From positions 62,001-126,000 of the forward strand of contig CAVTTH010000003.1 in the NCBI GenBank assembly GCA_963737545.1: a stretch of 64,000 nt of DNA, given 5' to 3'. The translations under genes and the position numbers were made by a program. This DNA is from CAVTTH01 sp963737545 (GTDB taxonomy: Bacteria > Verrucomicrobiota > Verrucomicrobiia > Chthoniobacterales > UBA10450). Shown piece by piece: positions 7,711 to 16,335 of this stretch (positions are counted from its first letter, which is position 1; every line of letters starts with the position of its first letter). A model generated the notes under the pieces. The model worked only from the letters and a program-made list of their open reading frames with translations, was not told where the DNA came from and did no database searches.

Positions 7711-9530
7711 TAGCGAAAGACGGCAAAATAGATCAGGCCGACAATGCCGAGGCCGAAAAGGAAGGAATAGGCCTGCAAGTTTCCAACCTGAAATAATCGG
7801 AGGAGCGCGCCGACACCCCACGTCGCACTACTCGCGCCGCGGACGCCGCCGGCATCGATGATCCAGCGGTCGAGGAATGCGCTGATGGTTGAGAGTACGC
7901 CCTGCGTCGAGCGAATCAGCCACTCATAGAATTCATCGAAGTAGAGCTTGTCGCGGAGAGCGCCGAGATTGATCGGGTCTTCTGCTTTGTTGCGGTAAAG
8001 CACAAAAGCGATTCCGATCCCGAGAACCATTGCGGCGATCGCGAGAATTGGAACGACCGCACTCACTTCCTTTTCCACCGGGAGCGCCAGGAAGCGCCGC
8101 GCGAAAAATCCGAAGCCGGCGAGAAATGCCGGGACCGCAAGGACAACAAGCGGACCCGTCATCACAAATGGCGCTTCACTACTCGTCTGCGCGGCGTCAC
8201 TTCGTGGTTTTCCGAAGAAGACCACGCTCACCAGACGCATCATGTAGAAGGCGGTGAGAAACGCCGTGAAAAGGCCAATCAAAAAAATCGCCGTGTTGTG
8301 CTCGTAAGCGAGAGCGAGAATCGCGTCCTTGCTGAAAAATCCGCTGAACGGCGGGCAACCCATCAGCGCGAGCGTCCCGATCGCGAACGTAACGAAAGTG
8401 ACACGCAGTCTTCCCGCCAGGCCGCCCATCTTCCAGATGTTTTGCTCGTGATGCAGCATGATGATGATCGCGCCGGCGCCGAGGAAGAGCAGCGCTTTGA
8501 AAAACGCGTGGGTGAAAAGGTGGAACATCGCCGCTTCACCGGAGGCCAAACCCACCGCCGTCACCATGTAGCCGAGCTGGGAAAGTGTGGAATACGCCAG
8601 GATGCGCTTGATGTCGTCCTGTTGCGTGGCGATCAGCGCCGCCATCAACGAAGTCATCGCTCCGATCCACGTGATCACCGTCAGCGCTTGCGGCGATGCC
8701 TGGATTAAAAAACCGACACGAACGAGCATGTACACGCCCGCTGCCACCATCGTGGCCGCGTGGATCAAGGCCGAGATCGGTGTCGGCCCTTCCATCGCGT
8801 CGGGCAACCAGACGTGCAGCGGAAACTGCGCGGACTTCCCGACGGCCCCGCAAAAAACCAGGATTGCGGCGGCAGCGAGATATCCCGGATTACTTGTAAG
8901 CGTCGCAACTTTCGGGGCGATCTCTCCGAACACGACTGAACCGGTCGAAGTCCAGACCATCAGGATTCCGATCATGAATCCGAAGTCGCCAAGGCGGTTG
9001 GTGATAAATGCTTTCTTCGCAGCCTCAGCCGCGGCGTCACGTTCAAACCAGTGTCCGATGAGCAGGTAGGAGCTGATGCCGACCAGCTCCCAAAAGATGA
9101 ACATCATGACGAAGTTGTTCGCGAGGACAATCCCGAGCATCGAAAACATAAAAAAGGAGAGCGCGGCGAAGTATCGCGACTTTCCCTCGTCGTCACGCAT
9201 GTAGCCTAACGAATAAACATGGATGGCTGCACCGACGCCTGTGACCAGGAGAAGCATTGTTTTGCTTAAATCATCGAGCACGAATCCCAGCGGCACGGAG
9301 AGGAACGGCGGCAGGTCGAGCCAGATCAGTGCCGGAGCCTGAATATCGTGAACAGTGAAGACAACGCAGCTGCATGCGAAACCGACGAGAGCCGCGACCA
9401 CAGAAATGTAGCTGCTGACAACGCGCGACGACCGCGTCAACACCATGATCGCCACCGCCGAAACGAGTGGCAATAGAAGGATGGACCAGGGCAGCAGTGC
9501 AATCATCGAGAGGATCGGGGAGCGCATCAT
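7710..9530 (-). CDS. nuoL: NADH-quinone oxidoreductase subunit L
   Basis: 606 residues, the largest antiporter-like complex I subunit. Motifs: F-W-E-L-V-G-I-S-S-Y-L-L-I-G (TM5 glutamate), K-K-A-F-I-T-N-R-L-G-D (lysine/Arg pair), S-A-Q-F-P-L-H-V-W-L-P-D-A-M-E-G-P-T-P-I-S-A-L-I-H-A-A-T-M-V-A-A-G, and the C-terminal amphipathic helix and final TM that brace the pump modules. Start at 9530 (two adjacent Met codons). 7 bp separate it from nuoK. Inner membrane. Confidence 0.95.
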   Translation of the reverse strand: MMRSPILSMIALLPWSILLLPLVSAVAIMVLTRSSRVVSSYISVVAALVGFACSCVVFTVHDIQAPALIWLDLPPFLSVPLGFVLDDLSKTMLLLVTGVGAAIHVYSLGYMRDDEGKSRYFAALSFFMFSMLGIVLANNFVMMFIFWELVGISSYLLIGHWFERDAAAEAAKKAFITNRLGDFGFMIGILMVWTSTGSVVFGEIAPKVATLTSNPGYLAAAAILVFCGAVGKSAQFPLHVWLPDAMEGPTPISALIHAATMVAAGVYMLVRVGFLIQASPQALTVITWIGAMTSLMAALIATQQDDIKRILAYSTLSQLGYMVTAVGLASGEAAMFHLFTHAFFKALLFLGAGAIIIMLHHEQNIWKMGGLAGRLRVTFVTFAIGTLALMGCPPFSGFFSKDAILALAYEHNTAIFLIGLFTAFLTAFYMMRLVSVVFFGKPRSDAAQTSSEAPFVMTGPLVVLAVPAFLAGFGFFARRFLALPVEKEVSAVVPILAIAAMVLGIGIAFVLYRNKAEDPINLGALRDKLYFDEFYEWLIRSTQGVLSTISAFLDRWIIDAGGVRGASSATWGVGALLRLFQVGNLQAYSFLFGLGIVGLIYFAVFR

Positions 9531-9537
9531 TCGTGGA

Positions 9538-9858
9538 TCAGAATTTCAGGGTGCTGATATCTTCAACGTGCGTGGTTTGGCGAGCGCGATAGAGCGCCAC
9601 GATAATGGCAAGACCGACCGCGACCTCTGCTGCCGCCACCGTGATGATGAAGAAAACAGAAACCTGCGCATTGTAGTTAGGCAATCCATTGGCGCCGACG
9701 CGGAACCGGGAAAACGCCACCAGTGACAGATTGGCGGCGTTCAACATCAATTCGAGCGACATGAAAATGATGATGATGTTGCGCCGGAGCATGACGCCGG
9801 CAAAACCGATCGTGAAAAGCAAGCCGCTGACGGTGAGGTAATCGCCGAGCGTGATCAT
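9538..9858 (-). CDS. nuoK: NADH-quinone oxidoreductase subunit K
   Basis: 106 residues from ATG at 9858, matching the usual NuoK start (M-I-T-L-G-D-Y-L). A TTG nine codons earlier would add a short polar extension. Three transmembrane helices. The conserved membrane glutamates appear in M-S-L-E-L-M-L-N-A-A-N-L (TM2) and A-A-A-E-V-A-V-G-L-A-I (TM3); both belong to the proton path of complex I. Followed at 7 bp by nuoL. The spacer to nuoJ carries short heptamer repeats. Confidence 0.93.
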   Translation of the reverse strand: MITLGDYLTVSGLLFTIGFAGVMLRRNIIIIFMSLELMLNAANLSLVAFSRFRVGANGLPNYNAQVSVFFIITVAAAEVAVGLAIIVALYRARQTTHVEDISTLKF

Positions 9859-9885
9859 GTTATCGAAATGACGAAGGAGTGACAA

Positions 9886-9976
9886 AGCTCGAATGAGCGA
9901 ATGACAGTGCCGGCTGCGCCTTCCTGAATTCTGCTCATCGGATTTGCTTTGTCATTCGTCATTCGGATTTTGGTCA
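9886..9976 (-). repeat. nuoK-nuoJ spacer with heptamer GTCATTC repeats
   Basis: The spacer contains GTCATTC twice in tandem at 9951-9964, followed by GGATTTTGGTCATCATTT. GTCATTC is the reverse complement of GAATGAC, the unit repeated four times in the nuoI-nuoH spacer, so the two spacers share one repeat family in opposite orientation. No gene is visible. Confidence 0.6.
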
Positions 9977-10480
9977 TCATTTCAGCTCCCGCTTGCTCAG
10001 CACGATCACGCCGATGGTCGCGACCAGAATCAACACCCCGATGATTTGAAACGGCAGGTTGTAATTTGCGAAAAGAAGCAAACCGATGTTCCGGACATCG
10101 TCGATCCGGCCGGGAGGAAGCGGAGGAAATGCTCGCCTGGCCGCGCCAAATTTCCCAATAACGCAAAAAATCTGAATGAAGAACGCGAACGCGACGGCCG
10201 CGCCGCCGGCGAACGCAACCACGTTCACTTTTCGGCGCTCCTCCGCCCGGAGATCGAGCAGCATGATGATGAAGAGAAACAGCACCATGACCGCGCCGGC
10301 GTAAACGAGCACCTGAAGAATGCCGATGAGGAACGCATCGAGCGACATGAAAAGCGCGGCCAGACCGAGAAATGAAACTACCAGGCTGAGCGCGCTGGCG
10401 ATTGGATTGCGGTTGATCACGACGGCCACGCCGAAGACGAGCATGAGCAGCGCAAAGGTCCAAAAGAGAATCGGAGACAT
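9977..10480 (-). CDS. nuoJ: NADH-quinone oxidoreductase subunit J
   Basis: 167 residues with five hydrophobic helices, normal for NuoJ, an inner-membrane complex I subunit close to the quinone channel. The V-L-V-Y-A-G-A-V-M-V-L-F-L-F-I-I-M-L-L motif, containing the pi-bulge of TM3, is diagnostic. A loop of about 30 residues rich in Pro and Arg precedes the final helix. Both flanking spacers are unusually long for this operon (91 and 97 bp) and carry heptamer repeats. Confidence 0.93.
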   Translation of the reverse strand: MSPILFWTFALLMLVFGVAVVINRNPIASALSLVVSFLGLAALFMSLDAFLIGILQVLVYAGAVMVLFLFIIMLLDLRAEERRKVNVVAFAGGAAVAFAFFIQIFCVIGKFGAARRAFPPLPPGRIDDVRNIGLLLFANYNLPFQIIGVLILVATIGVIVLSKRELK

Positions 10481-10486
10481 CAGGAA

Positions 10487-10517
10487 ATTGCAGATTGCAG
10501 ATTGCCGATTGCAGATT
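10487..10517 (-). repeat. heptamer tandem repeat (ATTGCAG x4) in nuoJ-nuoI spacer
   Basis: On the plus strand ATTGCAG occurs at 10487, 10494 and 10508, with a variant ATTGCCG at 10501, in perfect 7-bp register. The rest of the 97-bp spacer holds ATTTGAGATCTGAAATTT and ATCTGAAATTCATTTT, which look like further decayed units. No gene is visible in the spacer. Confidence 0.8.
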
Positions 10518-10577
10518 CAAATCGGATCGCGTTCGCACCTTGGCACAATTTGAGATCTGAAATTTCCAATCTGAAAT

Positions 10578-11108
10578 TCATTTTTTCTCATTCCATTTCA
10601 AGACGAGACCGTGCATTACGCCGCCGATTTCGAGCAGCTTCTTTTTGTCGTGCACCATGTCGGCCCGGGTAAAGCCGGTGATGGCGTAATCTTTGCGCAG
10701 GAAAATCGCCTGTTCCGGACAAACCTCCTCGCACATCCCGCAGTAGATGCAGCGGATCATGTCGATGTCGAATTCCTCCGGAAATTTCTCGACCCTGGCG
10801 AAACGATTTCCCGACGGAATTTCCCCGGGAATAATCTTGATCGCGCGCGGCGGACAGATGAATTCGCAGAGCTGACACGCGACACAACGCTCGCGGCCGC
10901 TTTCATCGCGCACCAGCGCCGGCGCGCCGCGATAATGCTCCGGCATCTCGCTGTCCCATTTCTCTTCCGGATACTGCATCGTTACCTTGGTTCGCCCGAG
11001 AAGCATGTTCTTAAGATGCCTCAATGTGATCACCATTCCGCTGGCAATCGCCGGCAGGTAAAACCGCTCGCGCAAAGTCAAATTGGGACGTGAGACGGTG
11101 ACGGCCAT
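10578..11108 (-). CDS. nuoI: NADH-quinone oxidoreductase subunit I
   Basis: 176 residues. The peripheral-arm subunit carrying the two [4Fe-4S] clusters N6a and N6b that lead electrons to quinone. Two ferredoxin motifs are visible: C-V-A-C-Q-L-C-E-F-I-C-P (residues ~77-88) and C-I-Y-C-G-M-C-E-E-V-C-P (~120-131). Amphipathic N-terminal helices lie along the membrane. Starts at ATG 11108 and ends with a lysine-rich tail. The upstream spacer to nuoH carries GAATGAC heptamers. Confidence 0.95.
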   Translation of the reverse strand: MAVTVSRPNLTLRERFYLPAIASGMVITLRHLKNMLLGRTKVTMQYPEEKWDSEMPEHYRGAPALVRDESGRERCVACQLCEFICPPRAIKIIPGEIPSGNRFARVEKFPEEFDIDMIRCIYCGMCEEVCPEQAIFLRKDYAITGFTRADMVHDKKKLLEIGGVMHGLVLKWNEKK

Positions 11109-11120
11109 GATTAGAAACCC

Positions 11121-11148
11121 GAATGACGAATGACGAATGGCGAATGAC
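11121..11148 (-). repeat. heptamer tandem repeat (GAATGAC x4) in nuoI-nuoH spacer
   Basis: GAATGAC at 11121, 11128 and 11142 and GAATGGC at 11135 form a 7-bp-register array on the plus strand. The 135-bp spacer ends with inverted copies (TCGTCATTCGGATTTCGTCATTT at ~11228-11250 in two pieces), so the transcript could fold. No gene seen in 11109-11243. Confidence 0.8.
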
Positions 11149-11243
11149 TAACGAAGCACGAATGACTAGTGCAATCGTGCCAATGACCCGCTCTTCGAGT
11201 TTCTGGCTTTGGATTTCCTTCGGACTTCGTCATTCGGATTTCG

Positions 11244-12359
11244 TCATTTAATCGGCAAGTACGCCATCATCCCAGCCACGATGAAGATGTTCACGAGCGC
11301 GATTTCAAAAAAGAAAACCCAGCCCAGTCTCATGAGTTGATCGTAACGGAACCGGGGCAAAGTCCAGCGCACCCAGATGAAAATGAAAAGCAGCGCGGCG
11401 ACTTTGCCAAAGAACGTCGCGATGTTGAACAAACCACCGGCCACCCCGCGCCAGCCGGGCGCGGAGCCGTCGATGAGCGCCCAGTGAAATCCGCCGTGCC
11501 ATGACGGAATCGGCAGATGCCAGCCGCCAAGAAAAAGCGTCACGATGATGGCGGAGCCGGTGATCATGGCGGCGTATTCGCCGAGAAAGAAAAGCGCGAA
11601 CTTCATCGACGAATATTCCGTGTGATAACCGCCGACGAGTTCGGTCTCCGCTTCCGGCAGGTCGAAAGGAAGCCGGTTCGTTTCCGCGAACATCGCAATC
11701 ATGAATACGACGAACGAAATCAACATGGGAATGGCGAGGAGCCATTTGCCGGGATTGGTCCAATCACCGACGAACGGCGCCACCATCCATCCGTGTTCGA
11801 TTTGATACTGCACGACGCTTGTTAGGCGGAGCTGGCCGACGATCAGAAAAATCGGGATCACCGCCAGACCAAGCGAAAGTTCATACGAGATCAGCTGCGA
11901 ACTTGAACGAATGCCACCAAGAAAGGGATACTTTGAATTCGACGACCAGCCGGCCAGGACGATGCCGTAAACGCCTAACGAAGCGATGGCAAAAATGTAA
12001 AGGACGCCGACGTTGATATCGGCAATCACCATCGGCACACCCAGGAGCGTGCTCCCGAAGGGAACGACAGCGATGGTCGTGATCGCGGGCACCATCGCGA
12101 GACAGGGCGCGAGCCAGTAGTAGAACGTGTTTACATGGCGGGGAGTAAAAGCTTCCTTGAGGAGAAACTTTGCCGCGTCGGCAATCGGTTGAAACAATCC
12201 GGCCGGGCCGACGCGATTCGGTCCGAGGCGATCCTGAATCAGCGCACTGACCCGGCGCTCGGCGTAAACGCTGTAGGAGACCATGGGCAGGATGATCACG
12301 AAAATGATTCCGATGATCTTCAGCAAAGAGGTGACGACGAGGAAAGTGGTGGGATTCAT
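11244..12359 (-). CDS. nuoH: NADH-quinone oxidoreductase subunit H
   Basis: 371 residues, normal NuoH/ND1, forming the membrane part of the quinone-binding chamber. Motifs: Y-S-V-Y-A-E-R-R-V-S-A-L-I-Q-D-R-L-G-P-N-R-V-G near the N-terminus, A-E-T-N-R-L-P-F-D-L-P-E-A-E-T-E-L-V-G-G-Y (the acidic loop that couples redox to pumping), and W-V-R-W-T-L-P-R-F-R-Y-D-Q-L-M-R. Eight to nine TM helices. The start overlaps the nuoG stop by 4 nt (12356-12359). Confidence 0.95.
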   Translation of the reverse strand: MNPTTFLVVTSLLKIIGIIFVIILPMVSYSVYAERRVSALIQDRLGPNRVGPAGLFQPIADAAKFLLKEAFTPRHVNTFYYWLAPCLAMVPAITTIAVVPFGSTLLGVPMVIADINVGVLYIFAIASLGVYGIVLAGWSSNSKYPFLGGIRSSSQLISYELSLGLAVIPIFLIVGQLRLTSVVQYQIEHGWMVAPFVGDWTNPGKWLLAIPMLISFVVFMIAMFAETNRLPFDLPEAETELVGGYHTEYSSMKFALFFLGEYAAMITGSAIIVTLFLGGWHLPIPSWHGGFHWALIDGSAPGWRGVAGGLFNIATFFGKVAALLFIFIWVRWTLPRFRYDQLMRLGWVFFFEIALVNIFIVAGMMAYLPIK

Positions 12360-14026
12360 CGCGGCGGCTTCGACGCTTCGTTGAATTCCATGACTTGCAC
12401 GCCCAGGTCACCGATCTTGCTCAAACTCAAGCCGGCTAATTCGGGAGTCGCGGCGCTCATCTCCCGAAAGACATCTTCGATCGAGTAGATGCCGTTTTTC
12501 CCGGCATACGCTTGAATCAGATCGCGCAGAATTTCCCAATCGTCGCGCGCCTGTCCCGGTCCCGCGACCGCGCGATTCAAACGCTGCAGCCGGCCTTTGC
12601 CGTTGATCATCGAGCCACGTTTTTCTGCGAACGTGAATGACGGCAAGACAACCGTCGCGTTCTGCGTCGCGGCATTCGACAAGATGCTCATGACAACGAA
12701 CGCCGGGAGTGCGGAAAGCTCTGCCGTCGTCAGTCCGAAATCACCCGGATTTTCACCGAGAGCGACGAGGGCCTTTACGCGGCCGGCTCTTACTGCCTCG
12801 GCAATTTCGGGCAGGCGTGCGCCGGGCTCGACCGTGACACCGAGAAGTTTTGCACCGTTCGTGTTCGGGTTCCGATCCGCGCTCAGCAGAATGTCATCAG
12901 CCGGACCGCACCGCGGCACGATGTCGATGAGCGCATCGCCAACAGCTTTCGCAAGCAGCGAAGTAAGCCAAAGTTCTTCGTTCGTCATTCGACCGGAAGC
13001 GATGATCGCGATTTCCGATCCCTGAAAATGGCGCAACTGCAAGACGGCGTGCTTAATCGCAACGTCCCAGGCGGTCGGGATCATTTTCCCGTCGGAAAGA
13101 ATCTCCGGTTCGAGCAACCGGTCTTCCGATTGCACGAAATCGAAATTCAAACGCCCGTAGTCGCACATCCAACTCGAGTTGACCGCATCGTTCTCGCGCG
13201 GCGTCTGGCGATAGATCACATCCTGCCGTGTCCCGATCAATGTATTGCAACCGGTTGCGCAGCTCGTGCAAAAGCTTTTCGTTTCCTTCAAAAACCAAAC
13301 CCGCATCTTGAAGCGAAAATCCGACGAGGTGAGTGCGCCGACCGGACAAATATCGACCGTGTTAAGCGAGTAATTATTCTCCAAACGCTTGCCAGGATGC
13401 GCGGTCAGCACGGTGTGGCTTCCGCGATCGACAAATCCGAGCACGTCGTCCTTCGCAATTTCCTGGCAGAACCGAATGCACCGCGAGCAAAGAATGCAGC
13501 GCTCGTCGTCAAGCGTGACGCGCGGGCCGAGCACGACGTTCTTCGGTTTCTTCACCTTGTTTTCGAGAAAGCGCGATTCAGCGGTTCCGTACTCGACGCT
13601 GAATTCCTGCAACCGGCACTCGCCCGCCTGATCGCAGATCGGGCAATCAAGCGGATGATTGATGAGAAGAAATTCCATCACCCCTCGGCGGCACTCCTGC
13701 GCGAGAGCTGAATTGGTCCGAATGCCCATTCCTTCCGCGACATCCTGGGCGCACGAAATTTGCGGACGCGGCATCCAGTTGATCACCGGCTTGCCATCGG
13801 CGCCGAGTTCCGGCTTGCGATCCGGCCCCATCCTCGGCATGCCCATTTCAATCAGGCACATCCGGCAGTTGCCGGGCGAGGTCAGCTTCTTGTGATAACA
13901 ATAGCGCGGCACGTAACTGCCGGCTTGTTCGCATGCCTCGATCATGCGCGTCCCTCTCGGGAACTGATGCCACACGCCGTCGATCTGGACGTTGAGCAAT
14001 TGTGGTGATGGAACTACTTCGGCCAT
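12356..14026 (-). CDS. nuoG: NADH-quinone oxidoreductase subunit G (short form)
   Basis: 556 residues. N-terminal [2Fe-2S] domain (C-E-Q-A-G, Y-C-Y-H-K-K-L, C-R-M-C), then the His-Cys3 cluster N5 motif H-P-L-D-C-P-I-C-D-Q-A-G-E-C-x-L-Q, then [4Fe-4S] C-I-L-C-S-R-C-I-R-F-C-Q and C-P-V-G-A-L, then a further C-x2-C-x3-C (C-T-S-C-A-T-G-C). The remaining molybdopterin-oxidoreductase-like domain is shorter than in typical 650-900-residue NuoG, though it retains the A-L-G-E-N-P-G-D and F-A-E-K-R-G-S-M-I-N-G-K-G-R-L-Q motifs. It passes electrons from NuoF/E towards NuoI. Overlaps nuoH by 4 nt. Confidence 0.93.
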   Translation of the reverse strand: MAEVVPSPQLLNVQIDGVWHQFPRGTRMIEACEQAGSYVPRYCYHKKLTSPGNCRMCLIEMGMPRMGPDRKPELGADGKPVINWMPRPQISCAQDVAEGMGIRTNSALAQECRRGVMEFLLINHPLDCPICDQAGECRLQEFSVEYGTAESRFLENKVKKPKNVVLGPRVTLDDERCILCSRCIRFCQEIAKDDVLGFVDRGSHTVLTAHPGKRLENNYSLNTVDICPVGALTSSDFRFKMRVWFLKETKSFCTSCATGCNTLIGTRQDVIYRQTPRENDAVNSSWMCDYGRLNFDFVQSEDRLLEPEILSDGKMIPTAWDVAIKHAVLQLRHFQGSEIAIIASGRMTNEELWLTSLLAKAVGDALIDIVPRCGPADDILLSADRNPNTNGAKLLGVTVEPGARLPEIAEAVRAGRVKALVALGENPGDFGLTTAELSALPAFVVMSILSNAATQNATVVLPSFTFAEKRGSMINGKGRLQRLNRAVAGPGQARDDWEILRDLIQAYAGKNGIYSIEDVFREMSAATPELAGLSLSKIGDLGVQVMEFNEASKPPR

Positions 14027-14028
14027 TT

Positions 14029-16014
14029 TCAGATCGTTCCCGCAGCACCCGCCTTTTCCCAGCCAGGATCGCGCGCCAGGGGAACAGTCGGGATTGATTG
14101 TTCCTCGATTAATTCGTTAGGGGTGTATTCCGGCGGTAAGGGCGGTGGTCCCGGCTTCTGCGCCCGAGAGGCAAATTCTTCCGGAAACTTCTCGACAAAA
14201 CTCTGGGTTGGCCAGGCACACGCTTCACCGAAGGCGCAGATGGTCCTGCCAGCAATATTGTCAGCGACGGTTTTCAGTGTGTTCGGATCCTGGACGACGC
14301 CGCCACCGAGCAGCATGCGGTCAGTAATTTTTTGCATCCAAAGCGAACCTTCCCGGCAAGGCGTGCATTGGCCGCAGCTCTCGTGCGCGTAAAACTCGTT
14401 GATGTTGTTCAGCGTCCAAACCATGTCGCGCGAATCGTCCAGAACAATGACGCCGCCCGAGCCCGCCATCGAGCCAGCGGCAACGAGGGAATCAAAATCC
14501 ATCGGGATTTGATCGATTGTCATTTCACGTTCGATCATCGAGCCGTCGGCCTGCTTCTCTTTTAGCCCAAATGTTTCGTCCGCCCGCAACACCTTCGCGG
14601 AACTGCCGCCGGGGATAATTGCTTTCAGGCGGCGACCCGATTTGAGACCGCCCGCCATCTCATGAATCAATTGTCCCATCGTAACCGCGCCGACTTCGAT
14701 TTCAAAGTAGCCAGGATGCCGCACGTCACCGCTGACGCAGACGATGCGCGTGCCGGTGTTATTCGGGCGGCCGAGTTGCGCGTACTTCGCGCCGCCCATG
14801 GCAATGATGTGCTTCACGTGACAAAGCGTTTCGACATTGTTCACGATGGTCGGGCACATGTAGAGACCGAGCACAGCCGGAAAATACGGCGGCTTGATCC
14901 GTGGATAGGCGCGCTTGCCTTCGAGCGATTCGATCAGCCCCGTTTCTTCGCCGCAAATGTAGGCGCCGGCGCCACGATGAATGTAGATCTCGACGTCGAA
15001 TCCGGTGCCGAGAATATTTTTGCCGACAAAATTCCGGGCGCGCGCCTCCTCGATTGCGCGCTCCAGAATCTTCGCGCCCTCGGGAAATTCGCCCCGGATG
15101 TAGATGTAGGCGATGTGGGCATTGACTGCGAAGCACGAGATCAGAATGCCTTCGAGCAACTGGTGCGGGTCTTGGTAGATGATGTAGCGATCCTTGAATG
15201 TTCCCGGCTCCGATTCATCGGCGTTGCAGATGAGATAAACCGGCCTCTTCTCATCCTCCTTGATGAAGCCCCATTTCACGCCGCACGGAAATCCGGCGCC
15301 GCCGCGCCCACGAAGCCCCGAAGTTTTCACTTCGTTCACAATTGCCGTGCGCGACATCGTGATTGCTTTCTTGAGCTGCTCGTAACCACCGTCGCGGAGA
15401 TAGCAATCAATGTCAGTCGTCCAGTTTTCCCGGCCGATATTCTTGAAAATGAGACGGCGCTCGAGCGGATGGGGAGATCTGCGATTTACGATTTGCGATT
15501 TGCGATTTGATAAAACGGCTGCCGCTTCATCGGGCGACACATTTTCGCGTAACTCATCATTCACCATGCAAACCGGCGCCGTCCCGCAGCTGGCCAGACA
15601 TTCGACGAACTCGACGCTGAACTCTCCGTCCGCGCTGACCGAAATCGGATCATGCATTCCGTTGCCACCACGATGACGGTCGATCCTGGTCGCCGCGCAG
15701 AGTCTTTCCATCACCTGGTAGCTGCCGGCCATCGCACAGCTGAGCGTGCGACAAACGCGAATGTGCGTCTTGCCCGCCCGCTTTTCCCGAAGCATCGGAT
15801 AGAACGTCACCAGCTCGAGAATGTTGATCGGTTGCAAGCCGAGCTTGGCCGCGATCCAGCGAACGCTTTCGTCGCTGATGAATCCGAAATGCTCCTGCCA
15901 AAGATGGAGCAGCGGGAGCGCGGCGCTCCGTTTCTGGTCAACCGGGTAACGGCTGATCGCCTCATCCATTTGCCGCTCCAAGTCAGCGGGCAGGCGCGTG
16001 ATCGTCGGGTCCAC
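14029..16014 (-). CDS. nuoEF: fused NADH-quinone oxidoreductase subunits E and F
   Basis: 661 residues in one frame. Residues ~1-165 are NuoE, with the thioredoxin-like [2Fe-2S] ligands C-R-T-L-S-C and C-L-A-S-C (C-x4-C ... C-x3-C). Residues ~190-640 are NuoF: NADH site G-R-G-G-A-G-F-P-C-G-V-K-W, FMN site G-A-G-A-Y-I-C-G-E-E-T-G-L, and the N3 [4Fe-4S] cluster E-S-C-G-Q-C-T-P-C-R-E-G plus a distal Cys in C-A-F-G-E-A-C. The two are separate genes in most bacteria. The joining segment S-N-R-K-S-Q-I-V-N-R-R-S is encoded by a four-unit 7-bp repeat (15481-15508). Together these form the NADH dehydrogenase module. 2 bp separate it from nuoG. Confidence 0.92.
   Translation of the reverse strand: MDPTITRLPADLERQMDEAISRYPVDQKRSAALPLLHLWQEHFGFISDESVRWIAAKLGLQPINILELVTFYPMLREKRAGKTHIRVCRTLSCAMAGSYQVMERLCAATRIDRHRGGNGMHDPISVSADGEFSVEFVECLASCGTAPVCMVNDELRENVSPDEAAAVLSNRKSQIVNRRSPHPLERRLIFKNIGRENWTTDIDCYLRDGGYEQLKKAITMSRTAIVNEVKTSGLRGRGGAGFPCGVKWGFIKEDEKRPVYLICNADESEPGTFKDRYIIYQDPHQLLEGILISCFAVNAHIAYIYIRGEFPEGAKILERAIEEARARNFVGKNILGTGFDVEIYIHRGAGAYICGEETGLIESLEGKRAYPRIKPPYFPAVLGLYMCPTIVNNVETLCHVKHIIAMGGAKYAQLGRPNNTGTRIVCVSGDVRHPGYFEIEVGAVTMGQLIHEMAGGLKSGRRLKAIIPGGSSAKVLRADETFGLKEKQADGSMIEREMTIDQIPMDFDSLVAAGSMAGSGGVIVLDDSRDMVWTLNNINEFYAHESCGQCTPCREGSLWMQKITDRMLLGGGVVQDPNTLKTVADNIAGRTICAFGEACAWPTQSFVEKFPEEFASRAQKPGPPPLPPEYTPNELIEEQSIPTVPLARDPGWEKAGAAGTI
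15481..15508 (-). repeat. heptamer tandem repeat (GCGATTT x4) inside the nuoE-nuoF junction
   Basis: On the plus strand GCGATTT at 15481, 15495 and 15502 and ACGATTT at 15488 are in 7-bp register. On the coding (minus) strand it reads as the linker between NuoE and NuoF. Since 7 is not a multiple of 3, loss of one unit changes the frame; removing one unit yields an in-frame TAA after S-N-R-K-S, which would separate the two subunits. Confidence 0.85.
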
Positions 16015-16025
16015 GTGACGACGCG

Positions 16026-16316
16026 CTATTCGGACAATGTGCTGTCTTTCGACGCGACCTTGTCGTCCTTGAAAACAATCGTGATCGACTCGTTCCCCTG
16101 CCGATAAACGTATGTCGTCTTCTTCAGAATCAGAAGATCGGTCGTATCGATCGAAGTGGGCAGGCCGAGAATGGATTCGACCTGTTTCTTCGACATTCCC
16201 TCCACCACTTCGGCCACGTTCGCTTTAGTCAAGCGTTTGCCCGGATGGCAGCTACTGAAAACAAAAACCGCCGCAACGAGCAGCATCAGAAAGCGAAACC
16301 CGCGACAGTTTCTCAT
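16026..16316 (-). CDS. small BamE/SmpA-like lipoprotein
   Basis: 96 residues from the ATG at 16316. Lipoprotein signal peptide with lipobox F-S-S-C at residue ~23, then the SmpA/OmlA (BamE)-type motif: L-T-K-A-N-V-A-E-V-V-E-G-M-S-K-K-Q-V-E-S-I-L-G-L-P-T-S, followed by T-T-Y-V-Y-R-Q-G and I-T-I-V-F-K-D-D-K-V. In BamE this fold assists outer-membrane protein assembly. Here the role is unknown, and the protein is probably an outer-membrane lipoprotein. It is a tandem paralogue of the next gene; both interrupt the nuo operon between nuoD and nuoEF. The frame is open further upstream, but that part overlaps the paralogue. Confidence 0.75.
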   Translation of the reverse strand: MRNCRGFRFLMLLVAAVFVFSSCHPGKRLTKANVAEVVEGMSKKQVESILGLPTSIDTTDLLILKKTTYVYRQGNESITIVFKDDKVASKDSTLSE

Positions 16317-16335
16317 TCTTTCAATGGCTGGCGGC

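Noticed and set aside
10481..11243. Heptamer arrays as CRISPR-like or operator arrays
   Set aside because: Units are contiguous without spacers and differ from spacer to spacer, so neither CRISPR nor a single repressor operator fits.
14662..15510. 282-codon plus-strand open frame
   Set aside because: Entirely antisense to the nuoF part of nuoEF, which has every expected motif; the plus frame has no recognisable domain.
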